Assembly: GCA_946413815.1 (NCBI GenBank)
Contig: CAMKMD010000001.1
Location: forward strand, 110,460 to 174,459
Length of the DNA stretch: 64,000 nucleotides
Source: an uncultured Ruminococcus sp.
Lineage (GTDB): Bacteria; Bacillota; Clostridia; Oscillospirales; Ruminococcaceae
Reading direction: 5' to 3'
Shown: positions 8,253 to 17,848 of the stretch, piece by piece
Position numbering within the stretch: the stretch's first letter is position 1
Layout of the letters: the number at the start of each line of letters is the position of its first letter
The notes under the pieces: model-generated
Databases searched by the model: none
What the model was told of the DNA's origin: nothing
Seen by the model: the letters and a program-made list of their open reading frames with translations, nothing else
Translations under genes and position numbers: made by a program

Positions 8253-8621
8253 TCAGTCCTTTGCCATGATCGAGCTTATATCCATTGTTTCTCCGTCAGC
8301 CCAGAGTCCTTCCAGCTTGTAGAACTCTCTTGTCTCCTTGTAGAAGATGTGTACGATGATATCACCGTAGTCAAGTACTATCCAGGTATTGCCTGTGTCA
8401 GATTCCCTGCGCTCGGGCTCGATGCCCTTCTGTGAGAGCTGATACTCCACCTCGTCTGCAAGTGCTCTTACGTGGGTATTGCTCGTTCCGTTCACTATAA
8501 CGAAGTAGTCGGCAAGTATCGTAAGATCCGCCACCTTGATAGCCTGTATATTCTCGCCCTTCTTGCTGTCAAGCGCTCTGATGATTATTTCAAGCTTTTC
8601 CTGCTCTGTGATCTGTGCCAT
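8253..8621 (-). CDS. rsfS: Ribosomal silencing factor
   Basis: 122 aa. RsfS binds uL14 on the 50S subunit and blocks subunit joining in poor nutrition. Family signatures are ADYFVIVNGTSNTHVRALAD, the GxxWIVLDYGDIIVHIF segment and FYKLEGLW. Length is typical. It sits between an LCP gene and leuS; the nadD-yqeK-(LCP)-rsfS order is the usual Firmicutes cluster. Confidence 0.96.
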   Translation of the reverse strand: MAQITEQEKLEIIIRALDSKKGENIQAIKVADLTILADYFVIVNGTSNTHVRALADEVEYQLSQKGIEPERRESDTGNTWIVLDYGDIIVHIFYKETREFYKLEGLWADGETMDISSIMAKD

Positions 8622-8638
8622 TTTTTCATTCCTTTCCT

Positions 8639-10057
8639 TTATCTCGGAGCCTTTGCGGGATTACGCTCTGGCTCTGTGCCTTCCTCTATCTCGTCAAGAG
8701 TTGCTCCTGTATCGTCGTATGCTTCGTATACATAGTCCGTTATGAGTTCCTGTATCGTGGAGTCTGTATTCTTCATATTGTTCTGATAGGGTCTGTAATA
8801 CTGGTTGAGCATATCAAGCGTTGCCTGCTTGTGTACGGAGTATACATCGTACTCCTGACCGTCCGGTGCCGGATACCTTGCGCCCTCGCCGGGTACCATA
8901 TTCACCAGTACATCATCCATGCTCAGAGTGGAGGCAAAGTCTGCAACCATACCGATATCCTGAAGACTGAGGTTGGTATAGAGCAGCTCTCTGTCGTATA
9001 TCTGCTTGAGATAGCCGTATAGCTTTATTCTTCCCTCGTCCTGCACGATGCTCTGGAGCTTGTTCATAGCTGCTACCATGAAGCGGCGCTGGTTCTGCAT
9101 ACGTCCGATATCTCCCTCCATCCATTCACGGCGGAAGCGGATGAACCATTCGGCCTGCTCGCCTGTGAGAGTGATATCTCCCTCAGGGATTATCTTGTCT
9201 GCCTCGTACATGATCTCGTTATCTATCGTTATCGGGATGCCTCCGATGAGATCCACGATATCAACGATATCAAAGCAGGCTGTTGTGATATAGGCATCTA
9301 TCGGGATTCCGAAGTTCTCCTCAACAGCGTTTACAACCTTCTGTATGGGGGTGAGGTTGTAGTTCTTGCCGCTGGAATAGATGCTGTTGAACTTTCCGGT
9401 GGGGCTGTTGGTGTAGTCCGGGAGGCAGCAGTCACGGGGTATCTGGAGTATATTCAGCTTTCCGTGGCCGATATCGAATTCGAGCACCCACATAACGTCG
9501 GTGTTGTATTCCTCCTCGTCGAAGCCGAGGAGCAGTATGCTGTACTGTCCTTCGATAAGCTGCGGAAGATCGAGTCCGTCGGTGTAGTCCTTGATGACAA
9601 TGTCTGAGTTGATATGGAAATCCGTATTGGAATCGTGCTTGATGTCACCCTCCTTGTTGAGAGGCTGCCATTCCTTGACCATACGCATGATGGATATATT
9701 GCTGTCAGCGTCCGCATAGCGCAGTATCGGCATATTCAGCGTCATACCGGTCACTATGATGAGCGTTGCTATTATCGAAGTGAATTTTACGAGAAAATCC
9801 GCACCCTTAGGTGCTGACGGCTGCTGTACGGCTCTCTGTCTCTTGCCTGAACCCTTGCTTTTCTTAGGCTCCGGCGCAGGTCTGCGCTCAGGCTGAACGG
9901 GCTGTCTGCCCTCAGGGATCTGCGGCTCAAGCTTTCTCAGCGGCTTCGGCTTCACTTCACCGCCCTGAGGCTGCTGCGGGCTGATCCTGGTCAGTTTCCT
10001 CAGCGGCTTAGGAGCGCTTCCGCCTGTGCTGCCGTCCCTGGTCTCGTTCTCTGCCAT
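8639..10057 (-). CDS. LytR-CpsA-Psr (LCP) family cell-wall glycopolymer ligase
   Basis: 472 aa. Residues 1-90 are a cytoplasmic Pro/Lys-rich tail in which a KPLRKL motif recurs twice; one membrane span follows (about 92-112, FTSIIATLIIVTGMTL). The extracytoplasmic LCP domain includes DVMWVLEFD and the conserved IPRDCCLP arginine segment, then GGIPITIDNEIMY and FIRFRR. LCP enzymes transfer lipid-linked anionic polymers to peptidoglycan. RBS AGAGGA is seven bases before ATG. The polymer attached is not deducible. Confidence 0.93.
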   Translation of the reverse strand: MAENETRDGSTGGSAPKPLRKLTRISPQQPQGGEVKPKPLRKLEPQIPEGRQPVQPERRPAPEPKKSKGSGKRQRAVQQPSAPKGADFLVKFTSIIATLIIVTGMTLNMPILRYADADSNISIMRMVKEWQPLNKEGDIKHDSNTDFHINSDIVIKDYTDGLDLPQLIEGQYSILLLGFDEEEYNTDVMWVLEFDIGHGKLNILQIPRDCCLPDYTNSPTGKFNSIYSSGKNYNLTPIQKVVNAVEENFGIPIDAYITTACFDIVDIVDLIGGIPITIDNEIMYEADKIIPEGDITLTGEQAEWFIRFRREWMEGDIGRMQNQRRFMVAAMNKLQSIVQDEGRIKLYGYLKQIYDRELLYTNLSLQDIGMVADFASTLSMDDVLVNMVPGEGARYPAPDGQEYDVYSVHKQATLDMLNQYYRPYQNNMKNTDSTIQELITDYVYEAYDDTGATLDEIEEGTEPERNPAKAPR

Positions 10058-10089
10058 ATATTATCCTCTTTTCGCACTTGTTATTGTTG

Positions 10090-10701
10090 TCAGTTATTGT
10101 CTTTCTTCTTTCCCCTGTCAGGCTTCTCGTCCTGCTTCAGGAGCGCCGTGTAGAAATTGTATCCGTCAATGGTGCACGGCGGTATCAGTCCCTTCTTTTT
10201 CAGGACTGCCTTTATTGAAAAGGTGAGCGCATAGAGCATCGCCTCGTTAAGATCAGTGTAGACGAGCCTGCGCATTTTTTCAACATCCTTGTAGTCGCGC
10301 TCGGCTGATACAAGATCGCCGAGGTAGACTATCTCCTCGAGCAGGGACATCCCCGCCCTGCCGACTGTATGGAAACGTATGGCGTTGAGGATATCTATAT
10401 CCCCCACTCCGTACTTAGTCTTGACAAAATATGCTCCGGCGATACCATGAAGGAGCGAACGTGTTTCAAGCTCCTCCCTGAATACGGAAAACCCGCTCTC
10501 GAGCACGAGAGCCTTCTGCTCCTCTGCCGGCATCTCCTTGCATATATCATGGAGCAGCCCGGCATAGTATGCCTTGTCGGGATCCTCGCCGTATTTCTCC
10601 GCAAGCTTACGGCATTCCGCAGCTACGTTGAGCGAATGCTGATATCGCTTCTGTGACAGATTTTCCTTGAGATACTTCTTTTTATCATCTATGCTGTACA
10701 T
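10090..10701 (-). CDS. yqeK: YqeK-type HD hydrolase (symmetrical diadenosine tetraphosphatase)
   Basis: 203 aa. Metal-binding HD pattern: HSLNVA (first His), GLLHDICKE (His-Asp), HGIAGAYF, then IRFHTVGR. YqeK proteins split Ap4A symmetrically to ADP and are nearly always next to nadD, as here, where the nadD stop and yqeK start share one base (TGATG). The usual length is about 190. Confidence 0.92.
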   Translation of the reverse strand: MYSIDDKKKYLKENLSQKRYQHSLNVAAECRKLAEKYGEDPDKAYYAGLLHDICKEMPAEEQKALVLESGFSVFREELETRSLLHGIAGAYFVKTKYGVGDIDILNAIRFHTVGRAGMSLLEEIVYLGDLVSAERDYKDVEKMRRLVYTDLNEAMLYALTFSIKAVLKKKGLIPPCTIDGYNFYTALLKQDEKPDRGKKKDNN

Positions 10702-11333
10702 CAGCTCTCCGCCTCCTTGTCCGCTTTTTCATCGGCGTAAAGATTCCCCGATCTTATATATTGTACTACATTTTTGTCAAGATAGCAAGAGTAATTCTCA
10801 TTTTTAGCAATTTTTTTCCTTATCTCCGTAGACGATACGACCACGGGATCCGCCTTGCTGAGTATGACTCTGCCGAAGCGGCGGAGCTCATCGGCCTTTT
10901 TTTCGAGTTCCTCAAGATCGCCTTCCTCGCGGGAGAATGCCGCAAGAGTGACCTCCCTGAGGATATCCTCATAGCGGTGCCACTTGTCGAAGCTGAGCAG
11001 CATATCACTGCCGATGAGGAGTACGAGTTCCTCCTTCGGGAAGCGTCTGCGGAACTCCTCTACCGTATATATGGTATAGCTGATGCGGTCAGTCTTCAGC
11101 TCAAAATCAGACACCCTGAGTATATCCCTGTATCTGCTGCCCTTGCAGGCAAGCCGGAGCATAGTGAGCCTGTCCTCCGGAGCCACGTATTCAGAGCTTG
11201 ACTTGTGGGGCGAGATGCGCGACGGGACCAGATACAGCCTGTAAAGACCAAGCTCCTCTATCGCTGTTCCGGCAAGATGTATATGTCCGTTGTGAACGGG
11301 ATTGAAGCTCCCGCCGTAAATTCCTATACGCAT
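10701..11333 (-). CDS. nadD: Nicotinate-nucleotide adenylyltransferase
   Basis: 210 aa from ATG at 11333. The track start 69 bases further up lies inside the upstream flavoprotein gene and adds a non-homologous leader; GGAG precedes the chosen ATG. Converts NaMN to deamido-NAD. Rossmann nucleotidyltransferase motifs: GGSFNPVHNGHIHLA (HxGH) and the C-terminal SSTEIRKKIA (SxTxxR). Confidence 0.96.
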   Translation of the reverse strand: MRIGIYGGSFNPVHNGHIHLAGTAIEELGLYRLYLVPSRISPHKSSSEYVAPEDRLTMLRLACKGSRYRDILRVSDFELKTDRISYTIYTVEEFRRRFPKEELVLLIGSDMLLSFDKWHRYEDILREVTLAAFSREEGDLEELEKKADELRRFGRVILSKADPVVVSSTEIRKKIAKNENYSCYLDKNVVQYIRSGNLYADEKADKEAES

Positions 11334-11346
11334 ATTCTCACTCCGT

Positions 11347-12042
11347 TCATTTCCACGGGCGCCTTTTCCCTGTCCAGCCCTTTTCCTTCCAGTACTCCTC
11401 ATCAGCCTTGTTCCAGCCGTTGCGCTGCATAAGGCTCATTATCATGAAGAAGGCCCTTGTCTTCAAGGTGACGGGCACCTTCCCCTGCCTTTTCAGTATC
11501 TTCCTTGCGATGCTGTCAGCCTTTTTCTCTATGCTTTCCTTTATCTCCGGCTTTACGCTCTGCCAGTCAACTGCCGCTATCGCTCTGCCGAGCCTGTAGG
11601 TCTGTGGTATCCCCCAGAAGAAGCAGCTGTCTGCCATATCCTTCATAGCAGACTTCACTCCGGCACCGGCTGCTGTAGATACAACTACCGCCTGCTTGCG
11701 GAACATCCTCTCATCAGGGCGGTGCGACATCCAGCGCCATGCGTAATGATCGAGCAGAGCCTTCATCTGTCCCGTACAGTGGTAAACATAGACGGGAGAG
11801 GTAAGTATAAGCACATCGGCGGCATCTATAAGCTCTGTTACCGGTGCAAGCTTCGCATAGTGGGGGCATTTCTCCGCGCTCTTCACGATACAGCTGGTGC
11901 AGCCGCAGCAGAACTCACCGAAATCACGGGGCAGGAAAACCTCGCTGATATTCTCGGCCGAAGTCAGCTTCTCTGCCGCGATACGGCCGATAGTATATGT
12001 CGAGCCCTTGTGGTTCGTGCCGCTTATTATAAGGACCTTCAT
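11347..12042 (-). CDS. NAD(P)H-dependent FMN reductase-like iron-sulfur flavoprotein
   Basis: 231 aa. The N-terminal flavodoxin-like fold (VLIISGTNHKGSTYTIG) carries the FMN phosphate loop, and TSPVYVYHCTGQMKALLDH is the typical second flavin contact. Four closely spaced cysteines (CCGCTSC...C, residues 48-61) could hold an Fe-S cluster, as in Isf-type proteins. The C-terminal 50 residues are basic and contain a hydrophobic helix. Its substrate is unknown. It is inserted between yhbY and nadD, an unusual place. Confidence 0.8.
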   Translation of the reverse strand: MKVLIISGTNHKGSTYTIGRIAAEKLTSAENISEVFLPRDFGEFCCGCTSCIVKSAEKCPHYAKLAPVTELIDAADVLILTSPVYVYHCTGQMKALLDHYAWRWMSHRPDERMFRKQAVVVSTAAGAGVKSAMKDMADSCFFWGIPQTYRLGRAIAAVDWQSVKPEIKESIEKKADSIARKILKRQGKVPVTLKTRAFFMIMSLMQRNGWNKADEEYWKEKGWTGKRRPWK

Positions 12043-12046
12043 ATCC

Positions 12047-12349
12047 TCATTTGCCCTTGGGAAGATTCTCTATCACGGGCTCCTTCTCGTTGCGCTTGAA
12101 GAGCACGAACTTGCTGCCGATGACCTGTACCACATCAGCTCCTGTAAAGCCGGCAATGGCCTCGGCTGCCTGACGGGCAGTCCAGCCGGAATTCTCCAGC
12201 ACTCTCAGCTTGATGAGTTCCCTCTTGCGGAGAGCCTCGGCGATATCCTTGCACATGGCCTCAGTAACGCCGCCCTTGCCCACCTGGAATATGGTCTCGT
12301 ATGTTGAAGCGATACCTCTGAGGTACGCTCTCTGTTTGCTTGTAAGCAT
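12047..12349 (-). CDS. yhbY: YhbY/CRM-domain RNA-binding protein
   Basis: About 100 aa. The ATG at 12349 is preferred over the GTG at 12358 given by the track, because GGTGA lies at a workable distance before it; the GTG start would overlap rdgB by 8 bases. The CRM fold is recognised by RAYLRGIASTYETIFQVGKGGV with its GxxG loop and by VQVIGSKFVLFKRN. The family binds pre-50S particles. Confidence 0.9.
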   Translation of the reverse strand: MLTSKQRAYLRGIASTYETIFQVGKGGVTEAMCKDIAEALRKRELIKLRVLENSGWTARQAAEAIAGFTGADVVQVIGSKFVLFKRNEKEPVIENLPKGK

Positions 12350-12350
12350 A

Positions 12351-12932
12351 TCATTCACCGTATCTTTCTTTCAGGAAACGGTACAGCTCCCTGAGAGCCG
12401 CACCTCTGTGACTGATCTCGTTCTTTTCCTCTGCGGAGAGCTCCGCCATTGTCCTGTCGCCCACCATGAACACAGGGTCGTAGCCGAAGCCGTTTTCTCC
12501 GGCCTCCCGGAAGCCTATGGCTCCCCTGCAGGAGCCTTCCATAAAGGCCTCGCCCTTTTCGTCAATATAGCATACCGTGCAGCGGAATGCGGCTGTACGC
12601 TCCTCTGCCGGTACATCCTTCATCTCACTGAGGAGCTTTGCACACTCCTCCCCCTTCGGTGCATATCTTGCGGAGTGTACTCCCGGTCTGCCGTCCATGG
12701 CGTCCACACAGAGACCGCTGTCGTCTGCTATGACGGGGAGGTGTACAATATCATATACAGCCTTCGCCTTTATCCTTGCGTTATCTGCAAAGGTCGCACC
12801 GTTCTCATCGGGGTCGCAGTCAGCACCCGCCTCACGCTGGGACAGCACCTCTATGCCGAGGGGGGAGAGTATCTCCCTTGCCTCACGCAGCTTGTTGGCG
12901 TTATTGGTAGCCATAACGAGCTTACTTATCAT
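12351..12932 (-). CDS. rdgB: RdgB/HAM1 XTP/dITP diphosphatase
   Basis: 193 aa. House-cleaning pyrophosphatase removing ITP/XTP. Signatures: LVMATNNANKLREARE (nucleotide grip) and VIADDSGLCVDAMDGRPGVHSARYA (metal and active-site segment). The start lies inside the last codons of ftsY (11-base overlap) with AAAGGAC upstream, indicating translational coupling. Confidence 0.96.
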   Translation of the reverse strand: MISKLVMATNNANKLREAREILSPLGIEVLSQREAGADCDPDENGATFADNARIKAKAVYDIVHLPVIADDSGLCVDAMDGRPGVHSARYAPKGEECAKLLSEMKDVPAEERTAAFRCTVCYIDEKGEAFMEGSCRGAIGFREAGENGFGYDPVFMVGDRTMAELSAEEKNEISHRGAALRELYRFLKERYGE

Positions 12933-14241
12933 TGTTCTTGTCCTTTCTTCCGAACAGACGGCTGAAGAAGCCCTTCTTCTTTACAGGCTCCTCCGGTGCT
13001 TCCTCTTCGCTCTCCTCATCGGACTCTTCATCCTCGCCGGGCTCCTCTTCCTCGCCCTCTTCGTCCTCAGACTCTTCGTCAGAGTCCTCCTCCGTCAGGT
13101 CTTCCCAGACAGGAGCAGCAGCGGGAACGGGATCCTCTTCAGGCTCTTCGTCCTCTTCCTCAGCGGGAGCAGTATAAGCAGGCTCTTCCTCTGCCTCCTC
13201 TTCTGCATCCTCCTCTTCAGGCTCCTCATCATAGGCAGCCTCTTCAGCTTCGGTCTCTTCGTACTCGTCTTCCTCGTACTCAGTATCCTCTGCCTCGCTG
13301 AGCTCTGTCTCTTCCTTCTCGTCCTCCTCGTAGGGAGTATCGAAGAGAGCGTCCACGAACATACGGCTGTCGAAGGGCTGGAGATCGTCTATCTTCTCGC
13401 CCACGCCGATGAGCTTTACGGGGATGCCGAGCTCGTTCTTTATGGAGATAACGATACCGCCCTTGGCTGTACCGTCAAGCTTTGTGAGGACGATACCCGT
13501 GATAGGCGCGGTCTCACTGAACAGCTTCGCCTGGCTTACGGCGTTCTGTCCTGTTGTGGCATCGAGGACGAGCAGTACCTCGCGGGAGCAGTCCCCTGCC
13601 TTGTTGTCGATGATGCGGTTTATCTTGGCAAGCTCATCCATGAGGTTCTTCTTGTTGTGAAGTCTTCCGGCTGTGTCGATGATGACTACATCACACTTTC
13701 TTGCCTTTGCAGCTTCAAGTGCATCGTATACTACAGCACCGGGGTCGCTGCCCTCGGTATGCTTTACTATCTCAACTCCGGCACGGTCGGTCCATACCTG
13801 TAACTGGTCTATGGCTGCGGCACGGAAGGTATCGGCAGCAGCAACAAGGACCTTCTTGCCCTCATTCTTGAACTGGTGGCAGAGCTTTCCGATGGTAGTG
13901 GTCTTGCCGGCGCCGTTTACGCCGATGACCATGATGACTGCCGGTGATACGGAGAGATCAAGTCCGGTATCATCGCCCATGATCTCGGCGATGACCTCCT
14001 GTATCAGCTCCATTACGTCCTTGGGGTCGGTAGTGCCCTTCTCCTTGACCTTCTTGCGGAGCTGCTCACAGATGTATACCGAAGTATCAACTCCGATATC
14101 GCTCATTATCATCTGTTCCTCCAATTCCTCAAACAGCTCCTCGTCTATCTTGGTGAAGGAGTTGAAGATCCTCTGGAGCCCGCCCAGAAACGAATCCTTG
14201 GTCTTTCGCAGTCCGGCTGCGATCTTTGAAAAAATACCCAT
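12922..14241 (-). CDS. ftsY: Signal recognition particle receptor FtsY with a C-terminal acidic extension
   Basis: 439 aa. SRP-dependent membrane targeting GTPase. Residues 1-30 form a basic amphipathic membrane-targeting helix (MGIFSKIAAGLRKTK). The NG domain spans about 30-303: G1 GVNGAGKTTT (107-116), AADTFRAAA (135-143), DTAGRLHN (189-196) and TKLDGTAKGG (253-262). Residues 301-419 are a low-complexity Glu/Asp/Ala/Pro tail, and the protein ends with VKKKGFFSRLFGRKDK. That combination resembles the acidic A domain with a GFF-type basic patch which in enterobacterial FtsY lies at the N terminus. Located between smc and rdgB, the usual Firmicutes place. Confidence 0.95.
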   Translation of the reverse strand: MGIFSKIAAGLRKTKDSFLGGLQRIFNSFTKIDEELFEELEEQMIMSDIGVDTSVYICEQLRKKVKEKGTTDPKDVMELIQEVIAEIMGDDTGLDLSVSPAVIMVIGVNGAGKTTTIGKLCHQFKNEGKKVLVAAADTFRAAAIDQLQVWTDRAGVEIVKHTEGSDPGAVVYDALEAAKARKCDVVIIDTAGRLHNKKNLMDELAKINRIIDNKAGDCSREVLLVLDATTGQNAVSQAKLFSETAPITGIVLTKLDGTAKGGIVISIKNELGIPVKLIGVGEKIDDLQPFDSRMFVDALFDTPYEEDEKEETELSEAEDTEYEEDEYEETEAEEAAYDEEPEEEDAEEEAEEEPAYTAPAEEEDEEPEEDPVPAAAPVWEDLTEEDSDEESEDEEGEEEEPGEDEESDEESEEEAPEEPVKKKGFFSRLFGRKDKNNDK

Positions 14242-14262
14242 ATTTCCTCCGTTGGTAGTTGA

Positions 14263-17200
14263 TTATTCGGCGTCCTGTATGTCTGCGATATCCTCCTGGA
14301 AATCCACCTGTTCCATTTTGAGGAGCTTGGAGATTCCGTCCTCCTGCATGGTGACACCGTAGAGGACGTTTGCCTCCTCCATGGCGCTGCGGCGGTGGGT
14401 TACCAGAACGAACTGGGTAGTATCCGTGAATTTCTTCAGATACTGTGCGTATTTCCTTACGTTGACCTCATCAAGTGCGGCGTCGATCTCGTCAAGTATA
14501 CAGAAGGGTGCAGGCCTGAGTTTGAGGATAGCGAAGTATATCGCTATGGCCACAAAGGACTGCTCTCCTCCCGAGAGTGAGATCAGATTCTTGATCACCT
14601 TTCCGGGAGGCGCTACGCTTATCTCTATTCCGGATCCGAGAACATCCTCCGGATCGGTGAGTATGAGCTCCGCCTTTCCTCCTCCGAAAAGCTCTGTGAA
14701 TATCTCCTTGAAGTTGGAGTTTATGATACGGAAGCTCTCCGAGAATATGCGGCACATCTCTTCCGTGAGTTCGCCGATTATCTTTTCAAGCTCCGCCTTC
14801 GACTTCTGTACGTCCGCAAGCTGCTCTGACAGGAAGCGGTATCTCTCCGATACCTCACGGTATTCCTCGATGGCGTCCACGTTGACGCTGCCGAGTGAGG
14901 ATATCTTCCTCTTTACGTCTGCAAGCTCCTTCTGTGCAGCAGGAAGGTCATCCAGCTGCTCGGCTGCCTCCTCGGCCTCTGAACGTGTCAGCTGGTATAC
15001 CTCAAGGAGCTGACTTATGATGGTATCGGAATCCTTGGCGGCTGCCTCGGAGCGCTCCTCAAGTCTTGTGAGCTCGCCGGAGAGCTTCTCCTTGGCCTCG
15101 TTGTAGGCCTTCAGTCCCTTCTGTATCTCATTGACGAGACGGCTCTGCTCATTATGCTGTGCCTGACAGCGCTCTATCTCCTCGCGGTACTTTCCGGCAT
15201 TGTCCTTCACTGATTCGAGCTCAGCTCTCAGCCGCTCTATATCTGCCTGCTTTTCAGCAATGATGCGGTTCTGACGCTCTATCTCCTGCTCGTACTGTCC
15301 GCTGCCGTTCTTCAGCTCCTCGAGTGCTTCGTCAGCGCGTGCGCACTCTGCCATCTGTGCCTGTATGTCCTTATCGAGCTCGATATCACGCATTTTCAGC
15401 ATCGAGAGCTTCTCTGTGAGCTCTGCTCGCTCAAGTCTCAGCTTCTCACGGCTGCCCTGCTCGGATGCGAGCCTGTTCTCGGCATCCTCTATCTTCGCGG
15501 CAAGCTCTGCAAGCAGCTTCTCTGCTTCCGCTATCTGGCTGCGGGCGCTGATTATCTTCTTCTCTGCCTCTGTAACCTGTCTGCCGGAGCTTTCCGACTG
15601 TCCGGTGAGTTGCTCCATCAGGGATGCAAGGCTTGACAACTCTGCCGATATGCGGATCTTTTCCTTCTCGGCATCGTTCATCTCGGACTGCGCCGCCTCG
15701 GTATCGAATCTCAGCTTGCCTGATTCGGCACGCAGCTTCTCGGCACGCTCGGTCAGTCTCTCGCGGTCAGCTTCAAGCTTTGCTATCTCGGCTTCGAGAG
15801 TCTCTATCTCATGCTTTCTTGTGATGATGCCGCCGGACTTCTGAGCCGAGCCTCCGGTGAAGGAGCCTCCCGCATTGATGACCTGACCGTCAAGGGTGAC
15901 GATACGGAACTTATAGCCGTACCTCTTTGCTATGACTGTGGCGGTATCTATATCCTCGGCAACTACTATGCGGCCGAGGAGGGATGCGATTATCCCGCTG
16001 TATTTCCGGTCGTATGAAACGAGCTCGCTTGCTAAGGCCACATAGCCCTCGCAGTCCTCCATGCCTGTCTCACGAAGACCGCTGCCCTTTACAGAGGTTA
16101 TGGGCAGGAAGGTGGCTCTTCCGCCCTTGTTCTCCTTCAGGAAGCGGATACAGCGCTTGGCTATGTCCTCGTTCTCTACGATGATGTTCTGCATACTGCC
16201 GCCGAGTGCTGTCTCGATGGCTGTTGCATACTGCGGCTCAACGCTTATGGTCTGTGCCACGGTTCCGCAGACTCCGCCGAGTCTGCCCTGCTTTGCGGCC
16301 TTAAGTACGTTCTTTACGCTGCCTGCAAAGCCGTCCATATTGTTTTCAAGATCGGTGAGGATCCTGAGTCTCTGCTTTCTGCCGTTGAGCTCATAGAGCT
16401 GTTTCTCAACGTCTGCCTTGGCCTGCTCGAAGCCCTCCCTGCGGGAGCTGAGGAGCTTTTCAAGTCCGGTGAGCCTGTTACGGAGGGAGGCTATGGTCTC
16501 CTCGTTTGCGCGCTCCTCGTTCCTGAGACTTACTTCCTTTGCCCTGTATGCTTCAAGAGCCTTCTCGGCATCGCTGCTCGACTCACGGAGAGAATCAAGA
16601 CGTTCCTCCTCCTCGGCTATGGCACGCCTTGCGGATTCTGCCGTGAAGCCTGCCTCGCTCTGCTTCAGAGTAAGGGCGCTGAGCTCTGAGCTTATCTGAT
16701 CTGCGTTGCCGCTGAGGACGGAAGCCCTGCCCTCGGCATCCTCGAATTCCTTCTGTGCGGCTGTTATTTCATCTGCGAGGGCTTCACGCTGTTTTCTGAG
16801 TTCCTCCGCCTTTGCAGCCGCCTCCTTCTTCTGTGAAAGGAGGTCGATGCGGCGCTCGCCGGAATCCTCTATGCTGCGCTTTGCAGAGCGTATGGCCTCG
16901 TCGCAGTGCTTGATGTCGTTTTCAAATACGGCGATATCTGCCTTCTTGCCGGAGGAATCCTGTTCCTCCTCCAGCATCTTCCGGTTGAGTTCGTCGGAAC
17001 GCATGGTGCATTCCTGCATCCTGCGGTAGCCCTCCTGGAGCTTTTCCTCTTCGGCTGCGATATCGTTTTCAAGGCTCTCGTACTCGCTCTTTGCGGAGAG
17101 AGTCTTGTTCTCAAGGTCGGTGAGCTTTGCTTTCAGTTCGTCAAGTCTTGCTACCCATACGGATATCTCAAGTCTTCTGCGCTCCTCTGCCAGCTTTATG

Positions 17201-17844
17201 TACTTCTCCGCCTTCTGGGACTGTATGCGCAGGGGCTCGACTCTGCCCTCGAGTTCTGACAGGATATCCGTCAGACGAAGGAGGTTCTCCTGTGCGGCGG
17301 AGAGCTTCCTCTCGGCCTCCACCTTCTTGTAGCGGAACTTGGATATGCCCGCTGCCTCTTCGAATATATCGCGGCGCTCGGAGCTCTTGGCTCCTACTAT
17401 CTCCGCGATGCGTCCCTGTCCGATGATGGAATAGCCGTCACGTCCGAGACCGGTATCCATGAACAGCTCATTGATATCCTTCAGACGGCAGCTCCGCCCG
17501 TTTATCATATATTCGCTCTCACCGCTGCGGTAGAGCTTTCTTGTTATGGCGACCTCGTCCTCCATATCCGGAAGAGTGCGGTCGGAATTGTCGATATTGA
17601 GAGTTACTGCGGCAAAGCCCATAGGCTTCCTCGCAACAGTACCGGAAAAAATAACGTCCTCCATCTTGTTGCCTCTGAGAGTCTTGGTGGACTGCTCTCC
17701 CAGCACCCAGCGCACTGAGTCGCCGATATTACTTTTTCCGCTGCCGTTGGGTCCTACGACTGCCGTAAGTCCCTTGTCAAAGGTAAGGCTTATCTTGTCC
17801 GGAAAGGACTTGAAGCCCTGTATCTCAAGTGATCTAAGGTACAT
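14263..17844 (-). CDS. smc: Chromosome segregation ATPase SMC
   Basis: 1193 aa, full length. Head part 1 contains Walker A GPNGSGKSNI (about residue 32) and the Q-loop VRWVLGEQS. Long coiled coils flank a hinge at about 500-660 (GSVKNVLKAAKQGRLGG, with the Gly-rich INAGGSFTGGS). Head part 2 has the signature LSGGEQSFVAIAIYF, where most SMCs read LSGGERALTAIAL, and Walker B PFCILDEIDAALD. Core of the condensin complex with ScpA/ScpB, which are not in this window. Confidence 0.98.
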   Translation of the reverse strand: MYLRSLEIQGFKSFPDKISLTFDKGLTAVVGPNGSGKSNIGDSVRWVLGEQSTKTLRGNKMEDVIFSGTVARKPMGFAAVTLNIDNSDRTLPDMEDEVAITRKLYRSGESEYMINGRSCRLKDINELFMDTGLGRDGYSIIGQGRIAEIVGAKSSERRDIFEEAAGISKFRYKKVEAERKLSAAQENLLRLTDILSELEGRVEPLRIQSQKAEKYIKLAEERRRLEISVWVARLDELKAKLTDLENKTLSAKSEYESLENDIAAEEEKLQEGYRRMQECTMRSDELNRKMLEEEQDSSGKKADIAVFENDIKHCDEAIRSAKRSIEDSGERRIDLLSQKKEAAAKAEELRKQREALADEITAAQKEFEDAEGRASVLSGNADQISSELSALTLKQSEAGFTAESARRAIAEEEERLDSLRESSSDAEKALEAYRAKEVSLRNEERANEETIASLRNRLTGLEKLLSSRREGFEQAKADVEKQLYELNGRKQRLRILTDLENNMDGFAGSVKNVLKAAKQGRLGGVCGTVAQTISVEPQYATAIETALGGSMQNIIVENEDIAKRCIRFLKENKGGRATFLPITSVKGSGLRETGMEDCEGYVALASELVSYDRKYSGIIASLLGRIVVAEDIDTATVIAKRYGYKFRIVTLDGQVINAGGSFTGGSAQKSGGIITRKHEIETLEAEIAKLEADRERLTERAEKLRAESGKLRFDTEAAQSEMNDAEKEKIRISAELSSLASLMEQLTGQSESSGRQVTEAEKKIISARSQIAEAEKLLAELAAKIEDAENRLASEQGSREKLRLERAELTEKLSMLKMRDIELDKDIQAQMAECARADEALEELKNGSGQYEQEIERQNRIIAEKQADIERLRAELESVKDNAGKYREEIERCQAQHNEQSRLVNEIQKGLKAYNEAKEKLSGELTRLEERSEAAAKDSDTIISQLLEVYQLTRSEAEEAAEQLDDLPAAQKELADVKRKISSLGSVNVDAIEEYREVSERYRFLSEQLADVQKSKAELEKIIGELTEEMCRIFSESFRIINSNFKEIFTELFGGGKAELILTDPEDVLGSGIEISVAPPGKVIKNLISLSGGEQSFVAIAIYFAILKLRPAPFCILDEIDAALDEVNVRKYAQYLKKFTDTTQFVLVTHRRSAMEEANVLYGVTMQEDGISKLLKMEQVDFQEDIADIQDAE

Positions 17845-17848
17845 TCAT

